From contig CAWAQG010000004.1 in assembly GCA_963784135.1 (NCBI GenBank), forward strand, positions 124,001-188,000: a DNA stretch of 64,000 nt, in the 5' to 3' direction. Shown piece by piece: positions 35,020 to 44,638 of the stretch. The translations under genes were made by a program, and so were the position numbers. A model generated the notes under the pieces. That model was given only the letters and a program-made list of their open reading frames with translations. It searched no databases and had not been told where the DNA came from. Origin of the DNA: JADFXI01 sp963784135. GTDB taxonomy: Bacteria; Nitrospirota; Thermodesulfovibrionia; Thermodesulfovibrionales; Dissulfurispiraceae. Position 1 is the first letter of the stretch. The number at the start of each line of letters is the position of its first letter.

Positions 35020-36023
35020 CAGTGGTGCTTCACGTTCCAGATTAAGAGTCTTAGGAGGTCTCCCGGGTTTGCGAAGGCGGTCCTCATTACAGTTGCTTCG
35101 TACCCGCTGTGTACCAGACAGTTTTCACACCTTGGGTCTTTGCCTGTGCCGTACCTGTCCCAGGGGGTCTTTTCCATCATTTCGCTGAAGGAGGGATAGT
35201 AGGCGTCGGTAATCAAATAACAGGGCGATTTCCAGCCAAGGGGATTGCGTGTCGGGTTGCCCCAGGGAGTGCAGTGCATTTCCCGGCCGCCCTTCAGCAA
35301 GTCCACATAGAGGGGAGAATTCATAAATGGGAACTTCTCGAAGAATGATGCCATTTGATTGAATTTATTATGTATCTCAGCTCTGTTGAGAAATATGTCG
35401 TTGCCCACGCTCTCATAGCTGAAGGCAGGGGCGATAAGAGTGCCGTCAACATTCATATTGGTAAGCAGCTCGAACAGGCGCTCAAGTTCTTTTACGTCGG
35501 AGTTTTTGTAAACTGAAGTGTTTGTGCTGACTCTGAACCCCCGCTGTTTTGCCTTTTTTATCGTCTCAATGGTCTTTCTGAAAGTCCCGCTTTTGTTGGT
35601 AATAGCATCATGGGTTTCTTCCAGTCCGTCCAGATGAAAGTTGATGGTGAGCTTCGGGCTTGGCTCGAACTCCTCAATAAAGGATTCGGTAAGGAGGCCA
35701 TTAGTGCACAGATACACATGTTTTTTCATCCTCAGAATTTCTCTGACAAGCGGAGTAAGTTCCTTGTAAAGGAGAGGTTCTCCTCCTGTTACAGTGATAA
35801 CAGGGGCATCTGACTCGGTAACAGCCCCAATGCATTGCTCCAGGGAAAGGTCGGCGGACTGCGCCTCATCATTCAGGCGTATCCTGTCACATCCCGCACA
35901 AGCGAGATTGCACCTGTGAGTAGGCTCAAGCATCAGCACAAGCGGAAAGCGCTTTCTTCCCGCCAGGGCGTTCCTGATAAAAGATTTTGTAAGCGATACG
36001 TATAAGCTGACCGGAAAACGCAT
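35019..36023 (-). CDS. hpnH: Hopanoid biosynthesis radical SAM protein HpnH (adenosylhopane synthase type)
   Basis: A 334-residue radical SAM enzyme. The cluster motif is CNLACAGC (Cx3Cx2C) in EPTHRCNLACAGCDRIR, near residue 40. VTGGEPLLYKELTPLV and STNTSVYKNSD follow, and a Cys-bearing C-terminal part has HCTPWGNPTRNPLGWKSPCY. HpnH joins the adenosyl group of SAM to diploptene to make adenosylhopane, the first step of extended hopanoids. It lies in a tight run after hpnA. Confidence 0.94.
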   Translation of the reverse strand: MRFPVSLYVSLTKSFIRNALAGRKRFPLVLMLEPTHRCNLACAGCDRIRLNDEAQSADLSLEQCIGAVTESDAPVITVTGGEPLLYKELTPLVREILRMKKHVYLCTNGLLTESFIEEFEPSPKLTINFHLDGLEETHDAITNKSGTFRKTIETIKKAKQRGFRVSTNTSVYKNSDVKELERLFELLTNMNVDGTLIAPAFSYESVGNDIFLNRAEIHNKFNQMASFFEKFPFMNSPLYVDLLKGGREMHCTPWGNPTRNPLGWKSPCYLITDAYYPSFSEMMEKTPWDRYGTGKDPRCENCLVHSGYEATVMRTAFANPGDLLRLLIWNVKHH

Positions 36024-36029
36024 AGATAT

Positions 36030-37022
36030 TTAACACCTCACATAATTATTTTCTTTGAACCACTCTATTGCCCGTTCCATGGCATGCTCAACAGGAGTTT
36101 GAGGCATGTGCAGTTCCTTGACAGCCCTGGAGGCATCGAAGTACATATATTTTCTTGCCATTCTCACCCCTGAGAGCGGAATTCTCGGATGCCTGTGGGT
36201 CAGCAGCGTTGAAATGGTTTCGTCGACGAATGCTGCAAACAGTACCGGAAGATAAGGAAGCCTGACTTTAGGAGGCCGGCCTCCGGTAATGCGGGCAAGG
36301 GATTCGAAGAATTCCCTGAGTGTGATATTTCTGTTTCCCAATATGTATGATTGCCCGGTCACTCCCCTTTCTGATGCGAGCCAGTGGCCGGCGGCCACAT
36401 CCCCGACATCGACAAAGTTTAAGCCTGTGTCCAGAAATGCCGGGATCCTGCCGTTGAGGAAATCAACAATAGTCTTTCCGGTTGGAGTAGGTTTCCTGTC
36501 GTAAGGGCCTATAGGAGTTGAAGGATACACAATGACTGTCGGAACTCCTTTCCTGATGAATGCATGCACCTCATTCTCGGCAATAAACTTGGACCGTTTG
36601 TAATGGCCGACCATTTCATTTATTGTGGCCCGGCTTTCCTCATTTGAAACCTTTCCGGTTGCTGATGCAGCGAGGACCCCTACTGAGCTTGTATAGATGA
36701 CCTTCTCAATGCCGAGTTTAAGCGCGGCTTCCATGCAATTTCGCGTGCCCTCAACATTGATGGAATACATAGTTGCGGGATCGGGTACCCAAAGCCGGTA
36801 ATCTGCAGCGAGGTGGTATAATTGTCGGCATCCTGCGAGCGCCCTGGAGACAGATTCAAAGTCCCTGATATCGCCGTTGACCGGCTCTATGTCCAGGGCT
36901 TTAAGTGCCGCCGCATCGTTTTGTCCCCTTACCAGCGCCCTTACCTGGATCCCTTTTTCTGTTAAAAAACGGGCAACATGAAAACCGATAAAACCGGTAG
37001 CGCCGGTAACAAGGACCCTCAC
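36030..37022 (-). CDS. hpnA: Hopanoid-associated sugar epimerase HpnA
   Basis: A 330-residue extended short-chain dehydrogenase. The Rossmann motif is VTGATGFIGFHVARFL at the N-terminus. YTSSVGVLAA and a catalytic-type YKRSK (HYKRSKFIAE) are near residues 115-150, and VIVYPSTPIGPYDRKPTPT follows. HpnA is a recurrent member of hopanoid clusters, thought to act on a nucleotide sugar or hopanoid side chain. The ATG overlaps the shc stop by four bases. Confidence 0.92.
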   Translation of the reverse strand: MRVLVTGATGFIGFHVARFLTEKGIQVRALVRGQNDAAALKALDIEPVNGDIRDFESVSRALAGCRQLYHLAADYRLWVPDPATMYSINVEGTRNCMEAALKLGIEKVIYTSSVGVLAASATGKVSNEESRATINEMVGHYKRSKFIAENEVHAFIRKGVPTVIVYPSTPIGPYDRKPTPTGKTIVDFLNGRIPAFLDTGLNFVDVGDVAAGHWLASERGVTGQSYILGNRNITLREFFESLARITGGRPPKVRLPYLPVLFAAFVDETISTLLTHRHPRIPLSGVRMARKYMYFDASRAVKELHMPQTPVEHAMERAIEWFKENNYVRC

Positions 37023-39007
37023 TGCCGGCCGGTCCCTTTTTCCTCGATCAGCTTTTTAAACTTGCCAAGCGCCATAAGAGGGAAACAGTTGCGGTAATTG
37101 TGATACCTGATCATGAAGTATTTCGGGAATCCGGTGCCGGTGAAGAACTCCTCTTCCCATGTCCCGTCCGGCTGCTGTTTATTGAGAAGGTACTTGATGC
37201 CTTTATGCACTTCCTCGCCGGCTCCTTCACCTGCGGCGATCAGCGCCAGGATGGCCCACGCCGTCTGTGAAGGGGTGCTCCACCCCTGGCATTTCAAGTG
37301 CGCCTTATCATAAGATTCACAACACTCTCCCCAGCCGCCGTCAATCTTCTGCTGACTCTTAAACCACTTCACTGTTTTTTGTATATAAGGCTTTGACATG
37401 TCTTCCCCGATGGCGCCCAGGCCGACGAGTACCGAGCTGGAGCCATAGATGTAGTTTACGCCCCATCTGCCCCACCATGTTCCGTCCTCTTCCTGCTTCT
37501 TTTTCAGGAACCGTATCGCCTTGCGAACAATGTCATGTGATGGCGCAAACCCTACTAACCCGAGGAGTTCAAGGACCCTTCCGGTGAGATCCGGCGTGCT
37601 GGGATCAATCATCGCCTCGAGATCTCCGAATGGCAGCTGGTTTAATATCCCCAGGTTATTGTCCACATCAAAGGCGCCCCATCCGCCATCCTTTCCACGC
37701 ATTCCAAGTATCCACCGGAGGCCGCATTGCAGGCTTTCAGGTGTGACAAATGGACGGTCGGCATGCCTGTTCAGAAGCATCAATACAACGGCGGTATCAT
37801 CCACATCGGGGTACCAGTCATTGTCAAATTCAAATGCCCAGCCGCCCGGTTGAAGGTCCGGTCTCTTGACACTCCAATCGCCCTTGCTGAAGATCTGTTT
37901 TGAGACAAGCCACTTGGAGGCACAGTTAATGGCAGGATGGTCCCTGTCCATGCCTGAATACAGCAGTGCGAGTGCGGTCAATGCCGTGTCCCAGATAGGA
38001 GATATGCAGGATTGGAGGATCATCTCGTCAGCTTTTTCCACTGTGAATTTTTCAAGGGCCTCAAGTCCTTTTTTGACCGGTTCATATGCTACGCCATAGC
38101 CCAGCGCCGAAAGTGCGAGTATCGCGTTGACCATTGCGGGCTGTATCCCTCCCCAGTCGCCGCTCGTCTCCTGATGCTCGTGTACCCATTGTTCTGTTTT
38201 TTTCAGCGCCTTTTCCCTTAAAGGTCTTACGGGCAGGTCCTCTACGGCCTTTATCAGGCGGTCCAGGATGATAAAAAACCGTTTCCAGGACAAAGGTGAT
38301 AGTTTTTGCGTTGTGACAGGCGGCATCTTGCCCGGTTCTTTATAAAGTTCACGCACGCCGGCTTTCTTCGGCAATGGGCGTGACGGCTTCCGGTCGAGCA
38401 CTGCCGATAGCGGTACAAGCGTAGATCTCGCCCAACTCGAAAAATTGTAAATATTTATGGGAAACCAGGCAGGCAAAAGGTTTACCTCCACCGGAATAGA
38501 TGGGATCGCCTTCCAGTCGAACTCTCCAAATAGGGCGAGGAAGATTTTAGTGAAAACTCTCGAGGCCTCAATGCCTCCGGATTCGAGGATGAAAGCCCTG
38601 GCTTTTCTCAGTGGAAGGTCATCAGCTGAAAAGCCGGAAAGTTTAAGAGCGAAGTAGGCCTCGACTGTTGTGCTGAGGTCACCTTTCCCGCCCCAGTGTA
38701 TTGCCCAGGTGCCGTCGATCCGCTGGTTTTTTAATATGTGCTGCGCTATTTTATTATCTCTGGCGGCATCTTTCAAGCCGAGGAAATGAAGGAGCATTAA
38801 ATATTCGGCGGTAATGGTGACATTTGATTCCAGTTCGTACAGCCAGTATCCGTCTTTATGCTGCTCCTCTATATAATATGCATGGCTTTTCCTTATGGCT
38901 TCGCCTACCCTGTCAGCCAATCTTTTGGATGTTAAAACAGGAAGCTTTTTCTCCTCCGGTTTCGCAGGCAGTGACCTGAATTGAAGCCGCGATATTGTCC
39001 CGCTCAT
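37019..39007 (-). CDS. shc: Squalene-hopene cyclase
   Basis: A 662-residue class II triterpene cyclase. The catalytic DxDD motif is DVDDTAVVL near residue 400. QW repeats such as DGTWAIHWGG, GGWGAFDVDNN, DGTWWGRWG and GGWGECCESYD are spread along the chain. It folds squalene into hopene on the inner membrane surface. It shares one base with the transporter gene upstream and four with hpnA downstream, consistent with one operon. Confidence 0.97.
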   Translation of the reverse strand: MSGTISRLQFRSLPAKPEEKKLPVLTSKRLADRVGEAIRKSHAYYIEEQHKDGYWLYELESNVTITAEYLMLLHFLGLKDAARDNKIAQHILKNQRIDGTWAIHWGGKGDLSTTVEAYFALKLSGFSADDLPLRKARAFILESGGIEASRVFTKIFLALFGEFDWKAIPSIPVEVNLLPAWFPINIYNFSSWARSTLVPLSAVLDRKPSRPLPKKAGVRELYKEPGKMPPVTTQKLSPLSWKRFFIILDRLIKAVEDLPVRPLREKALKKTEQWVHEHQETSGDWGGIQPAMVNAILALSALGYGVAYEPVKKGLEALEKFTVEKADEMILQSCISPIWDTALTALALLYSGMDRDHPAINCASKWLVSKQIFSKGDWSVKRPDLQPGGWAFEFDNDWYPDVDDTAVVLMLLNRHADRPFVTPESLQCGLRWILGMRGKDGGWGAFDVDNNLGILNQLPFGDLEAMIDPSTPDLTGRVLELLGLVGFAPSHDIVRKAIRFLKKKQEEDGTWWGRWGVNYIYGSSSVLVGLGAIGEDMSKPYIQKTVKWFKSQQKIDGGWGECCESYDKAHLKCQGWSTPSQTAWAILALIAAGEGAGEEVHKGIKYLLNKQQPDGTWEEEFFTGTGFPKYFMIRYHNYRNCFPLMALGKFKKLIEEKGTGRQ

Positions 39008-39468
39008 CAGGAGTTCCTTCCCTTTACGATGAAGTGTGTTCCGCCGCCGCTAATGCCGTGGTGATAAACAGTCATTCCGTTCTCTTCTGTTCGCTGACGG
39101 CCATCGAGCGCTATTAGAATTATGCCCAGAGTGATTACTACTGTTCCGGCCCAGCGAAACCAGGATAGGTCCTCCTTCAGCACAAACCTGGCAAGCAGTG
39201 CGGCAAAAATATATGACATAGCTGTTAACGGCATGACAAAGCTGAGATCAGCCCACGATAGGGCTGCGAGGTAGAGGAAGAAAAAAACGGCAAGGAAGAC
39301 TACCCCGGCGAACACATAGGGGTTGCGGATTACCGATAAAATCAGGTGCCCCCACTGTGAAGGGACAGCAAGGTCGACCTGCCCGTTCCTCTTCATTCCG
39401 TAACTTAATAAGGATTCACCTATTGCGGCACTCAAGGTCGCCAATAATATCACTATAAATGTTTTCAC
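39007..39468 (-). CDS. Small DMT/EamA-like membrane transporter in the hopanoid cluster
   Basis: A 153-residue protein with four hydrophobic helices: FIVILLATLSAAIGESLL, VFAGVVFLAVFFFLYLAAL, SFVMPLTAMSYIFAALLARF and WAGTVVITLGIILIAL. Length and layout match SMR/EamA-half transporters, including the Glu in helix 1 (AIGESLL). A charged tail of about 30 residues follows. Its start lies 53 bases inside the 3' end of hpnK. Cluster position suggests export or flipping of a hopanoid precursor; there is no direct evidence. Confidence 0.82.
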   Translation of the reverse strand: MKTFIVILLATLSAAIGESLLSYGMKRNGQVDLAVPSQWGHLILSVIRNPYVFAGVVFLAVFFFLYLAALSWADLSFVMPLTAMSYIFAALLARFVLKEDLSWFRWAGTVVITLGIILIALDGRQRTEENGMTVYHHGISGGGTHFIVKGRNS

Positions 39469-40354
39469 TGCTTCTCCTTTTTGCCGTTAAGATTTTTCCT
39501 GGTGAGGTAAAATCCTTATACCCGACCGGCACTTTATGTAATTCTACCATAAGATTACGCACACTGGAGGAGACCAACGCTGCCAGTTCCTGCCGGCCGG
39601 CAGGTGTCGCAGTGTCCGGGTGAGTGAATATTTCACTAATCTCTGTGCCGGTCAGCTCCAGGATATCAAGAAAAAACTGCTCATCAATGTTTCCGCTGCT
39701 CGAAAGACCGCAAACACGGGCGGCACTGAACATCCCGTATTTACGGGCTGTCCCGGCGTTGTATTTCCCGAGCATTCCGAAGACCGCCCATTCGACAAAG
39801 GGCAGTGACCCGCGCGACGGAGAGCGGAATGATTTTATCATTGAAAGCGGCTCGTTAGGGAGCCTTATCCAACAAATGCCTCTCTGTGAGGCCTGCCGGC
39901 AAAGCACTTTGAAAATGACAGGATGCATGTGAAGATGATGATGGCCGTCCACATGGTAAGGGCGGATGCCGGCCCTCTCAAGCCGCTCGAACTGGGCGGC
40001 CACTTCAGCCTCGATCTGTGAGCGAAGGCCCGGTCTCGTATAGTGCAGTCCCGCTCTAAAAGGATCTTTTATAAAGTTGCCGTCCTGATCGGTAATATCC
40101 GGAATAGAAGCATGGGGCAATACAGCTTTGCCGTCGCAAAGAGTTACGTGCAGCCCTGCAGAGAGCCGGCTGCGTTCAAGAGCGGTCTGCACCGCATCAT
40201 CAAAAGCCTCTCCCCCTGCCATAATACTTGCGGCAGTCAGTATCCCTTTATCATGGGCTTCGGCGATTGCCCGGTTGACCGATGCTGATTTGCCCATATC
40301 ATCGGCAACAATGACCACACAGCCTTTACCCTGAAAATTCATATCGGATATCAT
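39416..40354 (-). CDS. hpnK: Hopanoid biosynthesis-associated deacetylase HpnK (YdjC/ChbG family)
   Basis: A 312-residue YdjC-type sugar deacetylase. VIVADDMGKSASVNRAIAEA gives the first metal-site Asp pair, GLHVTLCDG and VDGHHHLHMHP the His ligands, and IFTHPDTAT a further site. HpnK is thought to remove the acetyl group from the glucosamine carried on bacteriohopanetetrol. The partner glycosyltransferase gene hpnI is not in the window. Its start overlaps the hpnJ stop by one base. Confidence 0.92.
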   Translation of the reverse strand: MISDMNFQGKGCVVIVADDMGKSASVNRAIAEAHDKGILTAASIMAGGEAFDDAVQTALERSRLSAGLHVTLCDGKAVLPHASIPDITDQDGNFIKDPFRAGLHYTRPGLRSQIEAEVAAQFERLERAGIRPYHVDGHHHLHMHPVIFKVLCRQASQRGICWIRLPNEPLSMIKSFRSPSRGSLPFVEWAVFGMLGKYNAGTARKYGMFSAARVCGLSSSGNIDEQFFLDILELTGTEISEIFTHPDTATPAGRQELAALVSSSVRNLMVELHKVPVGYKDFTSPGKILTAKRRSSENIYSDIIGDLECRNR

Positions 40355-41778
40355 CAGGTTGAAACCGCCTCTTTCCTTTTCGCCATAAAAGAGAAGAATT
40401 CTCTGCCCTCTCTGATCCGCCTGCTGAATTCATGCTTGTCCTGAAGCATTTCTTTCAATATCCTCAGTATTGGCCGCGGTCTCAGATAAAAACGACGGTA
40501 AAAGCGCTCTACCGACTCGAACAATTCTTCGCTCGAAATCGATGCATATGATAATGTTGAATTCTGAATGCCGTTGTTGACCAGCGGATCTCCCTTGTCC
40601 GAAAGCCAGCCCTCACGCAGCGCCTGCGCATACATTTCGGTGCCGGGATAGGGGGCCACAAGCGATACTTGTATGCTGTAGGGGTCCATTTCAAGCGCAA
40701 AGCGCATGGTCTCTTCAATGGTCTCCGCAGTTTCACCCGGCAATCCCAAAATAAAGGCGCCGTGGACCAGGATGCCGAGATCTTTCGTAGCTTTGACAAA
40801 TTCTTTTGTCCGATCGATCCTGGTCCCTTTTTTCATATTGTTCAAAATTTGCTGGTTTCCGGATTCGAACCCCACGGTAAGCAGCCGCAACCCGCTTTCC
40901 TTCAGCACCCGCAGCGTATCTTTCTCAACATTGGACCTGGCATTGCATGACCAGGTGATCCCCAGCTTCCTGAACTTCCGGGCGATTTCCATTGCACGGG
41001 AAGGATTGTCGGTAAACGTGTCGTCATCCAGGAAAAATTCCTTGGCCTGGGGGAAAAGACGTTTTGCATTCACCATTTCCTCATAGACATTTTCAGGGCT
41101 CCTCACACGGTAGACGTGCCCCGAAATCGTCTGCGGCCAAAGGCAATATGTACAGCGTGCCCGGCAGCCGCGGCCGGTGTAAAAAGAAACATAAGGATGC
41201 TTCAAATATCCGTTATAATATTTTTCTATTACAAGGTCGCGGGCATAAATATCTGTAACGAAGGGGAGGGCGTCGAGGTCCTGTAACGGCGGACGGTTTT
41301 CTGTTCGCTTTATTTTACCGTCTTCGCGGTATGCAATACCATCCACCCGGTCAAAGGGAATGTCTTTTGCAATTTCCGCTACCGCATAATCGAATTCGCC
41401 TGTGGTGACAAAATCAACAGCCGCCGACCTTTTCAGAGTATCTTCCGGAAGGACTACAGTATGGGGGCCGACAAACCCTATTATGATGCCGGGGTAATGC
41501 TCTTTCAATAGTTCCGCTATGGTGATGTCGTTTACAATGGTCGGCGTACTTGTATTTATAACAATGAGATCATAGCCGCGCGCCTGCTGAACAACCTCTT
41601 CGATACCCATGTCGGCAGGCGGGGCATCGATGAGACGGCTTTCAGGGATGAGCCCGGCAGGATATGCAAGCCATGTAGGGTACCAAAAGGAACGTATTTC
41701 ACGACGCGCCTGGTATCGGGCGCCGGCTGCGCCGTCAAACCCGCCATAAGAAGGGGGGTTCAGTAATAGAGTGCGCAT
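40354..41778 (-). CDS. hpnJ: Hopanoid biosynthesis radical SAM protein HpnJ (B12-binding type)
   Basis: A 474-residue protein with an N-terminal cobalamin-binding-like domain (residues about 1-160, RTLLLNPPSYGGFDG to VDFVTTGEFDYAV). A radical SAM core follows with GRGCRARCTYCLWPQTISG (Cx3Cx2C). HpnJ is linked to formation of the cyclitol ether head group from the glucosamine adduct. GAGGAG lies before the ATG, and an extended -10 promoter lies about 75 bases upstream, so it is the first gene of hpnJ-hpnK-transporter-shc-hpnA-hpnH-DUF422. Confidence 0.93.
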   Translation of the reverse strand: MRTLLLNPPSYGGFDGAAGARYQARREIRSFWYPTWLAYPAGLIPESRLIDAPPADMGIEEVVQQARGYDLIVINTSTPTIVNDITIAELLKEHYPGIIIGFVGPHTVVLPEDTLKRSAAVDFVTTGEFDYAVAEIAKDIPFDRVDGIAYREDGKIKRTENRPPLQDLDALPFVTDIYARDLVIEKYYNGYLKHPYVSFYTGRGCRARCTYCLWPQTISGHVYRVRSPENVYEEMVNAKRLFPQAKEFFLDDDTFTDNPSRAMEIARKFRKLGITWSCNARSNVEKDTLRVLKESGLRLLTVGFESGNQQILNNMKKGTRIDRTKEFVKATKDLGILVHGAFILGLPGETAETIEETMRFALEMDPYSIQVSLVAPYPGTEMYAQALREGWLSDKGDPLVNNGIQNSTLSYASISSEELFESVERFYRRFYLRPRPILRILKEMLQDKHEFSRRIREGREFFSFMAKRKEAVST

Positions 41779-41852
41779 TTTTCTCCTCTTATTTAAGAGT
41801 ATCTATACAAAAAGAAGTCAGACCGACAGCTTTTTAAAGGCACATATAATTT

Positions 41853-41861
41853 ATTATAACA
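41853..41861 (-). promoter_or_regulatory. Extended -10 promoter for the hopanoid operon
   Basis: On the minus strand TGTTATAAT matches the extended -10 consensus and is identical to the one before the glucan dikinase gene. Initiation near 41846 would give a leader of about 68 bases to hpnJ. Confidence 0.42.
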
Positions 41862-41878
41862 CACTGATTTTTGCAAGT

Positions 41879-44551
41879 TTAGGAAGACTTCTTGTCAATT
41901 TGTCGGCCGGGACCGGGACGGCGCTTTGAAAGTTGAAGCAAGGCAGGCAATAAGATAAGCGTTCCGGCCAGGACAAAACATAGGCAGATGCTAAGCAATA
42001 TCCCCATACTTGAAATTCCCCGGTGAAGCGAGAAAGAAAGACTGCCGGTACTGATTAGCAGCGTGACCGAACTGAACAGTATGGCGCGGGCCGTGCTTGT
42101 TTTCAGCATATTGCCATGCAACGGAGGTTCTGTTTGAGCACGGAGCATGAAAATAATGCCGCTGTGGACGCCGATGCCCAATAAAACCGGCACGACAATA
42201 ACATTGGCAAAATTCAGGGGGATGTGCAGCAGCACAGATGCCGCGGCGGTCATCAGCATTGCCAGCAAAAGTGGAGTAAGAATGAGGCCGGTCACAAAAA
42301 TGCCCCTTAATTCAATAATAAGAAAGATAGTGATAACTATTATTGCCGAGACAGTGGCCTGCTGAAAGGATGAAATAACAGCCCTCCCTGATTCATAGAT
42401 GGTGATAGGAGAATCAGTAGCGTCAGGTGTTACGGAGCCCACGGCTTTAACGAAGCGTTTGAGCCGGTCCGGATTCATAATATCCCCTTCCGGGAACACC
42501 TGGACGCGATAGCGCCCGTCCGCTGATACATACTGGTTTAACAGTTGGCGGGGCAGACCGGATTCAGTAACAGCTGTAGCTTTCATTGATTCCGCAAGCA
42601 TATCGAACAGCATGGGTAGGCCTGACAGCATGCTGGTTTCGAGCGCTGAGAATGCCCTGTCGCCCTGCTCCGGGCCTGTAAGGAGCTGCTTGAAACGCTG
42701 TATAGATTCATAAAGTCGCCGGCTGGATGCAAGCGGTGATTTCTGCAATGTTTTTTCGAGGCGTTTCAGGGCCGCCATATTCTGCTCATAATTAAGGTGT
42801 CTCACTTTTGAATTAGCCAGGTTTGGCGGCATGAAAAGGGAGGTGCCCGAAATAATGCCAAGCTTCTCGGTCTGGCGCTCAGGAATAAAGTCTGAGATGG
42901 AGATGACCATCTTTACTTCTTTCAATCGCCGCAATTTTTCGGCGAGGGCCTGCGCTGACTCCTTTCCCCGGACGAGTATCGATGCGGTCCATGGCTGGGT
43001 GTTGACATCCTTGCAAAGCTCGCGGATGGTGCTTACGCATTCAGAAGATTCCTGGTAAAGGTCCAGGGGGTTATAGTTGAAAAAAACTTTCGGCGCTATC
43101 ATGATCGAAAGAACTCCCAGTACAAAGGCTGCACCGGTTATGGGCGCAGGATAACGGTAGGGGAGCGAGACAAGCGTTTCCCCGAACGATGATAAAGGAC
43201 GCTTTTCTTTTTTCCGCACCGGGGCAATAGTCAGCAACGCCGGCAGGAGGGTAAGCGTCGCAAAAAGGCTGATGAACATGCCGGTCCCTGAGATGAGGCC
43301 GAGCTCGGCGACACCGGAATAGGCAGTCGGCACAAACGAATAAAAGCCGATGGCAATGGTTATGCAACTGAGCATGAGGCTTTTGCCCACGCCTTTTGCG
43401 GCAATAATAATGCCTTCCCGGTCCCCGCATCCGGAATCGACCAACTCCTTGTACCTCAGGCAGAACTGGATGCAGTAATCTATGCCGAGGCCGATAAACA
43501 AAACTGCAAAGGTAATGGATATCAGGTTCAGACTGCCTATGGCCAGGAGGGCAAAACCGGTTGTCCATATAAGCCCTGTCAGCAGAGTTGCAAGGCTTGC
43601 CGCTACGAGGCGTCCGGAGCCCCCAAGTCCCACATAGAGGACGATGCCCACCAAAATAAGCGAGACTATTGCTGCGGCGCCTGTGCTGTTTCTCACTTCA
43701 TCCATGTTCTCCTTGGCCAGGGCCGTATCGCCGGTAATGTGCACAGCTACTCCGTGGGCCGCATCAATTTCGAGCTGACGGGCAATCCCATGCACCGCTT
43801 CCAGGGCTGTCTCGCCTGGAGTGAATTCCGATGCCTTAAATACCGGCTGAGTGATGATAAACTGCCGGCGCTGGGCAGCGGTTTCCGCATTGCCGAGCAT
43901 CATCTCCTCCCAGGATATTTGGCGGGGCTTCCCTGCAGTGACGCTCTCAAAGGCGCTGTCCACCCGGTCCAGCAGTTTGTTCACAGTGCCGCCCTGTGCG
44001 CCGCCCAGCTCCTTTCGTGTCAAGGCCATTTCCAGTACGGAGAAAAGCCCCCGTGAACTGAGGTCCTGCGACAGGAATGCCAGGAAAGGCTGCGCCTCGG
44101 CAAGCTTATCAGAAAGTTGTCCCAGTTCTGCGCGGCCCAGGTAGAGGAGACCGTTTCTTTCAAAAAACTCTCCCCCTCCAGGCTCATAAACGGTCCTGAA
44201 AAGAGTCTGTTGTTTCCTCAACTCAGAAGAAAGACGCTTCCGCGCCCACATAGCATGTTCCGGTGTATCTGCATCAAGCACAATAACGATGGTATCGGAG
44301 AGTTGAGGGAAAGACTTGTCAAAGTCCCTTTGCAGTTTACGGAAGTGCAGTTTCTCTGAAATCATACTGTTGAAGTCGGTATTAATTCTAAAATTACGCA
44401 CCGAGTAAAAGAGCGCTCCGGCGGTGGCTGCTATGACAATGGCTATAACCAGTGCCGCGTAACGCTGCATGACGGTGGTCCACCAGCCTATAAGGCGCGT
44501 TGCGCGCCGGGCGTCGGGAGCAGGGCGGTCGTCGTATTTGTCCTTACTCAT
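41879..44551 (-). CDS. hpnN: Hopanoid transporter HpnN (MmpL/RND family)
   Basis: A roughly 890-residue RND-type membrane protein with two sets of six helices and two large periplasmic loops. Typical segments are FRINTDFNSMISEKLHFRK, LFIGLGIDYCIQFCLRYKEL (with the helix-4 Asp), FNYNPLDLYQESSECV and VLLGIGVHSGIIFML. HpnN moves hopanoids to the outer membrane. The ATG at 44551 was chosen because GAGGAG lies four bases upstream; the frame extends 41 codons further with no similarity. It is divergent from hpnM across an AT-rich gap. Confidence 0.92.
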   Translation of the reverse strand: MSKDKYDDRPAPDARRATRLIGWWTTVMQRYAALVIAIVIAATAGALFYSVRNFRINTDFNSMISEKLHFRKLQRDFDKSFPQLSDTIVIVLDADTPEHAMWARKRLSSELRKQQTLFRTVYEPGGGEFFERNGLLYLGRAELGQLSDKLAEAQPFLAFLSQDLSSRGLFSVLEMALTRKELGGAQGGTVNKLLDRVDSAFESVTAGKPRQISWEEMMLGNAETAAQRRQFIITQPVFKASEFTPGETALEAVHGIARQLEIDAAHGVAVHITGDTALAKENMDEVRNSTGAAAIVSLILVGIVLYVGLGGSGRLVAASLATLLTGLIWTTGFALLAIGSLNLISITFAVLFIGLGIDYCIQFCLRYKELVDSGCGDREGIIIAAKGVGKSLMLSCITIAIGFYSFVPTAYSGVAELGLISGTGMFISLFATLTLLPALLTIAPVRKKEKRPLSSFGETLVSLPYRYPAPITGAAFVLGVLSIMIAPKVFFNYNPLDLYQESSECVSTIRELCKDVNTQPWTASILVRGKESAQALAEKLRRLKEVKMVISISDFIPERQTEKLGIISGTSLFMPPNLANSKVRHLNYEQNMAALKRLEKTLQKSPLASSRRLYESIQRFKQLLTGPEQGDRAFSALETSMLSGLPMLFDMLAESMKATAVTESGLPRQLLNQYVSADGRYRVQVFPEGDIMNPDRLKRFVKAVGSVTPDATDSPITIYESGRAVISSFQQATVSAIIVITIFLIIELRGIFVTGLILTPLLLAMLMTAAASVLLHIPLNFANVIVVPVLLGIGVHSGIIFMLRAQTEPPLHGNMLKTSTARAILFSSVTLLISTGSLSFSLHRGISSMGILLSICLCFVLAGTLILLPALLQLSKRRPGPGRQIDKKSS

Positions 44552-44638
44552 GAACTCCTCAGTATTTGGTAGTACAAAAAGAATTTTTTTAAAATATAAT
44601 TTATAATAATAGCACAACGCTTTTAATAAGGGGGTCCG
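44552..44638. promoter_or_regulatory. AT-rich divergent promoter region, hpnN/hpnM
   Basis: This 87-base gap contains TATAAT twice on the plus strand (44595-44600 and 44602-44607) and ATTATA, readable as TATAAT, for the minus strand. No convincing -35 boxes can be assigned. The AGGGGG before hpnM at about 44629 serves as its ribosome site. Confidence 0.35.

Noticed and set aside
39416..39468. 53-base overlap of hpnK and the transporter gene taken as a sign of error
   Set aside because: Both frames carry intact family sequence through the overlap and the run is otherwise tightly packed, so a real overlap is simpler.
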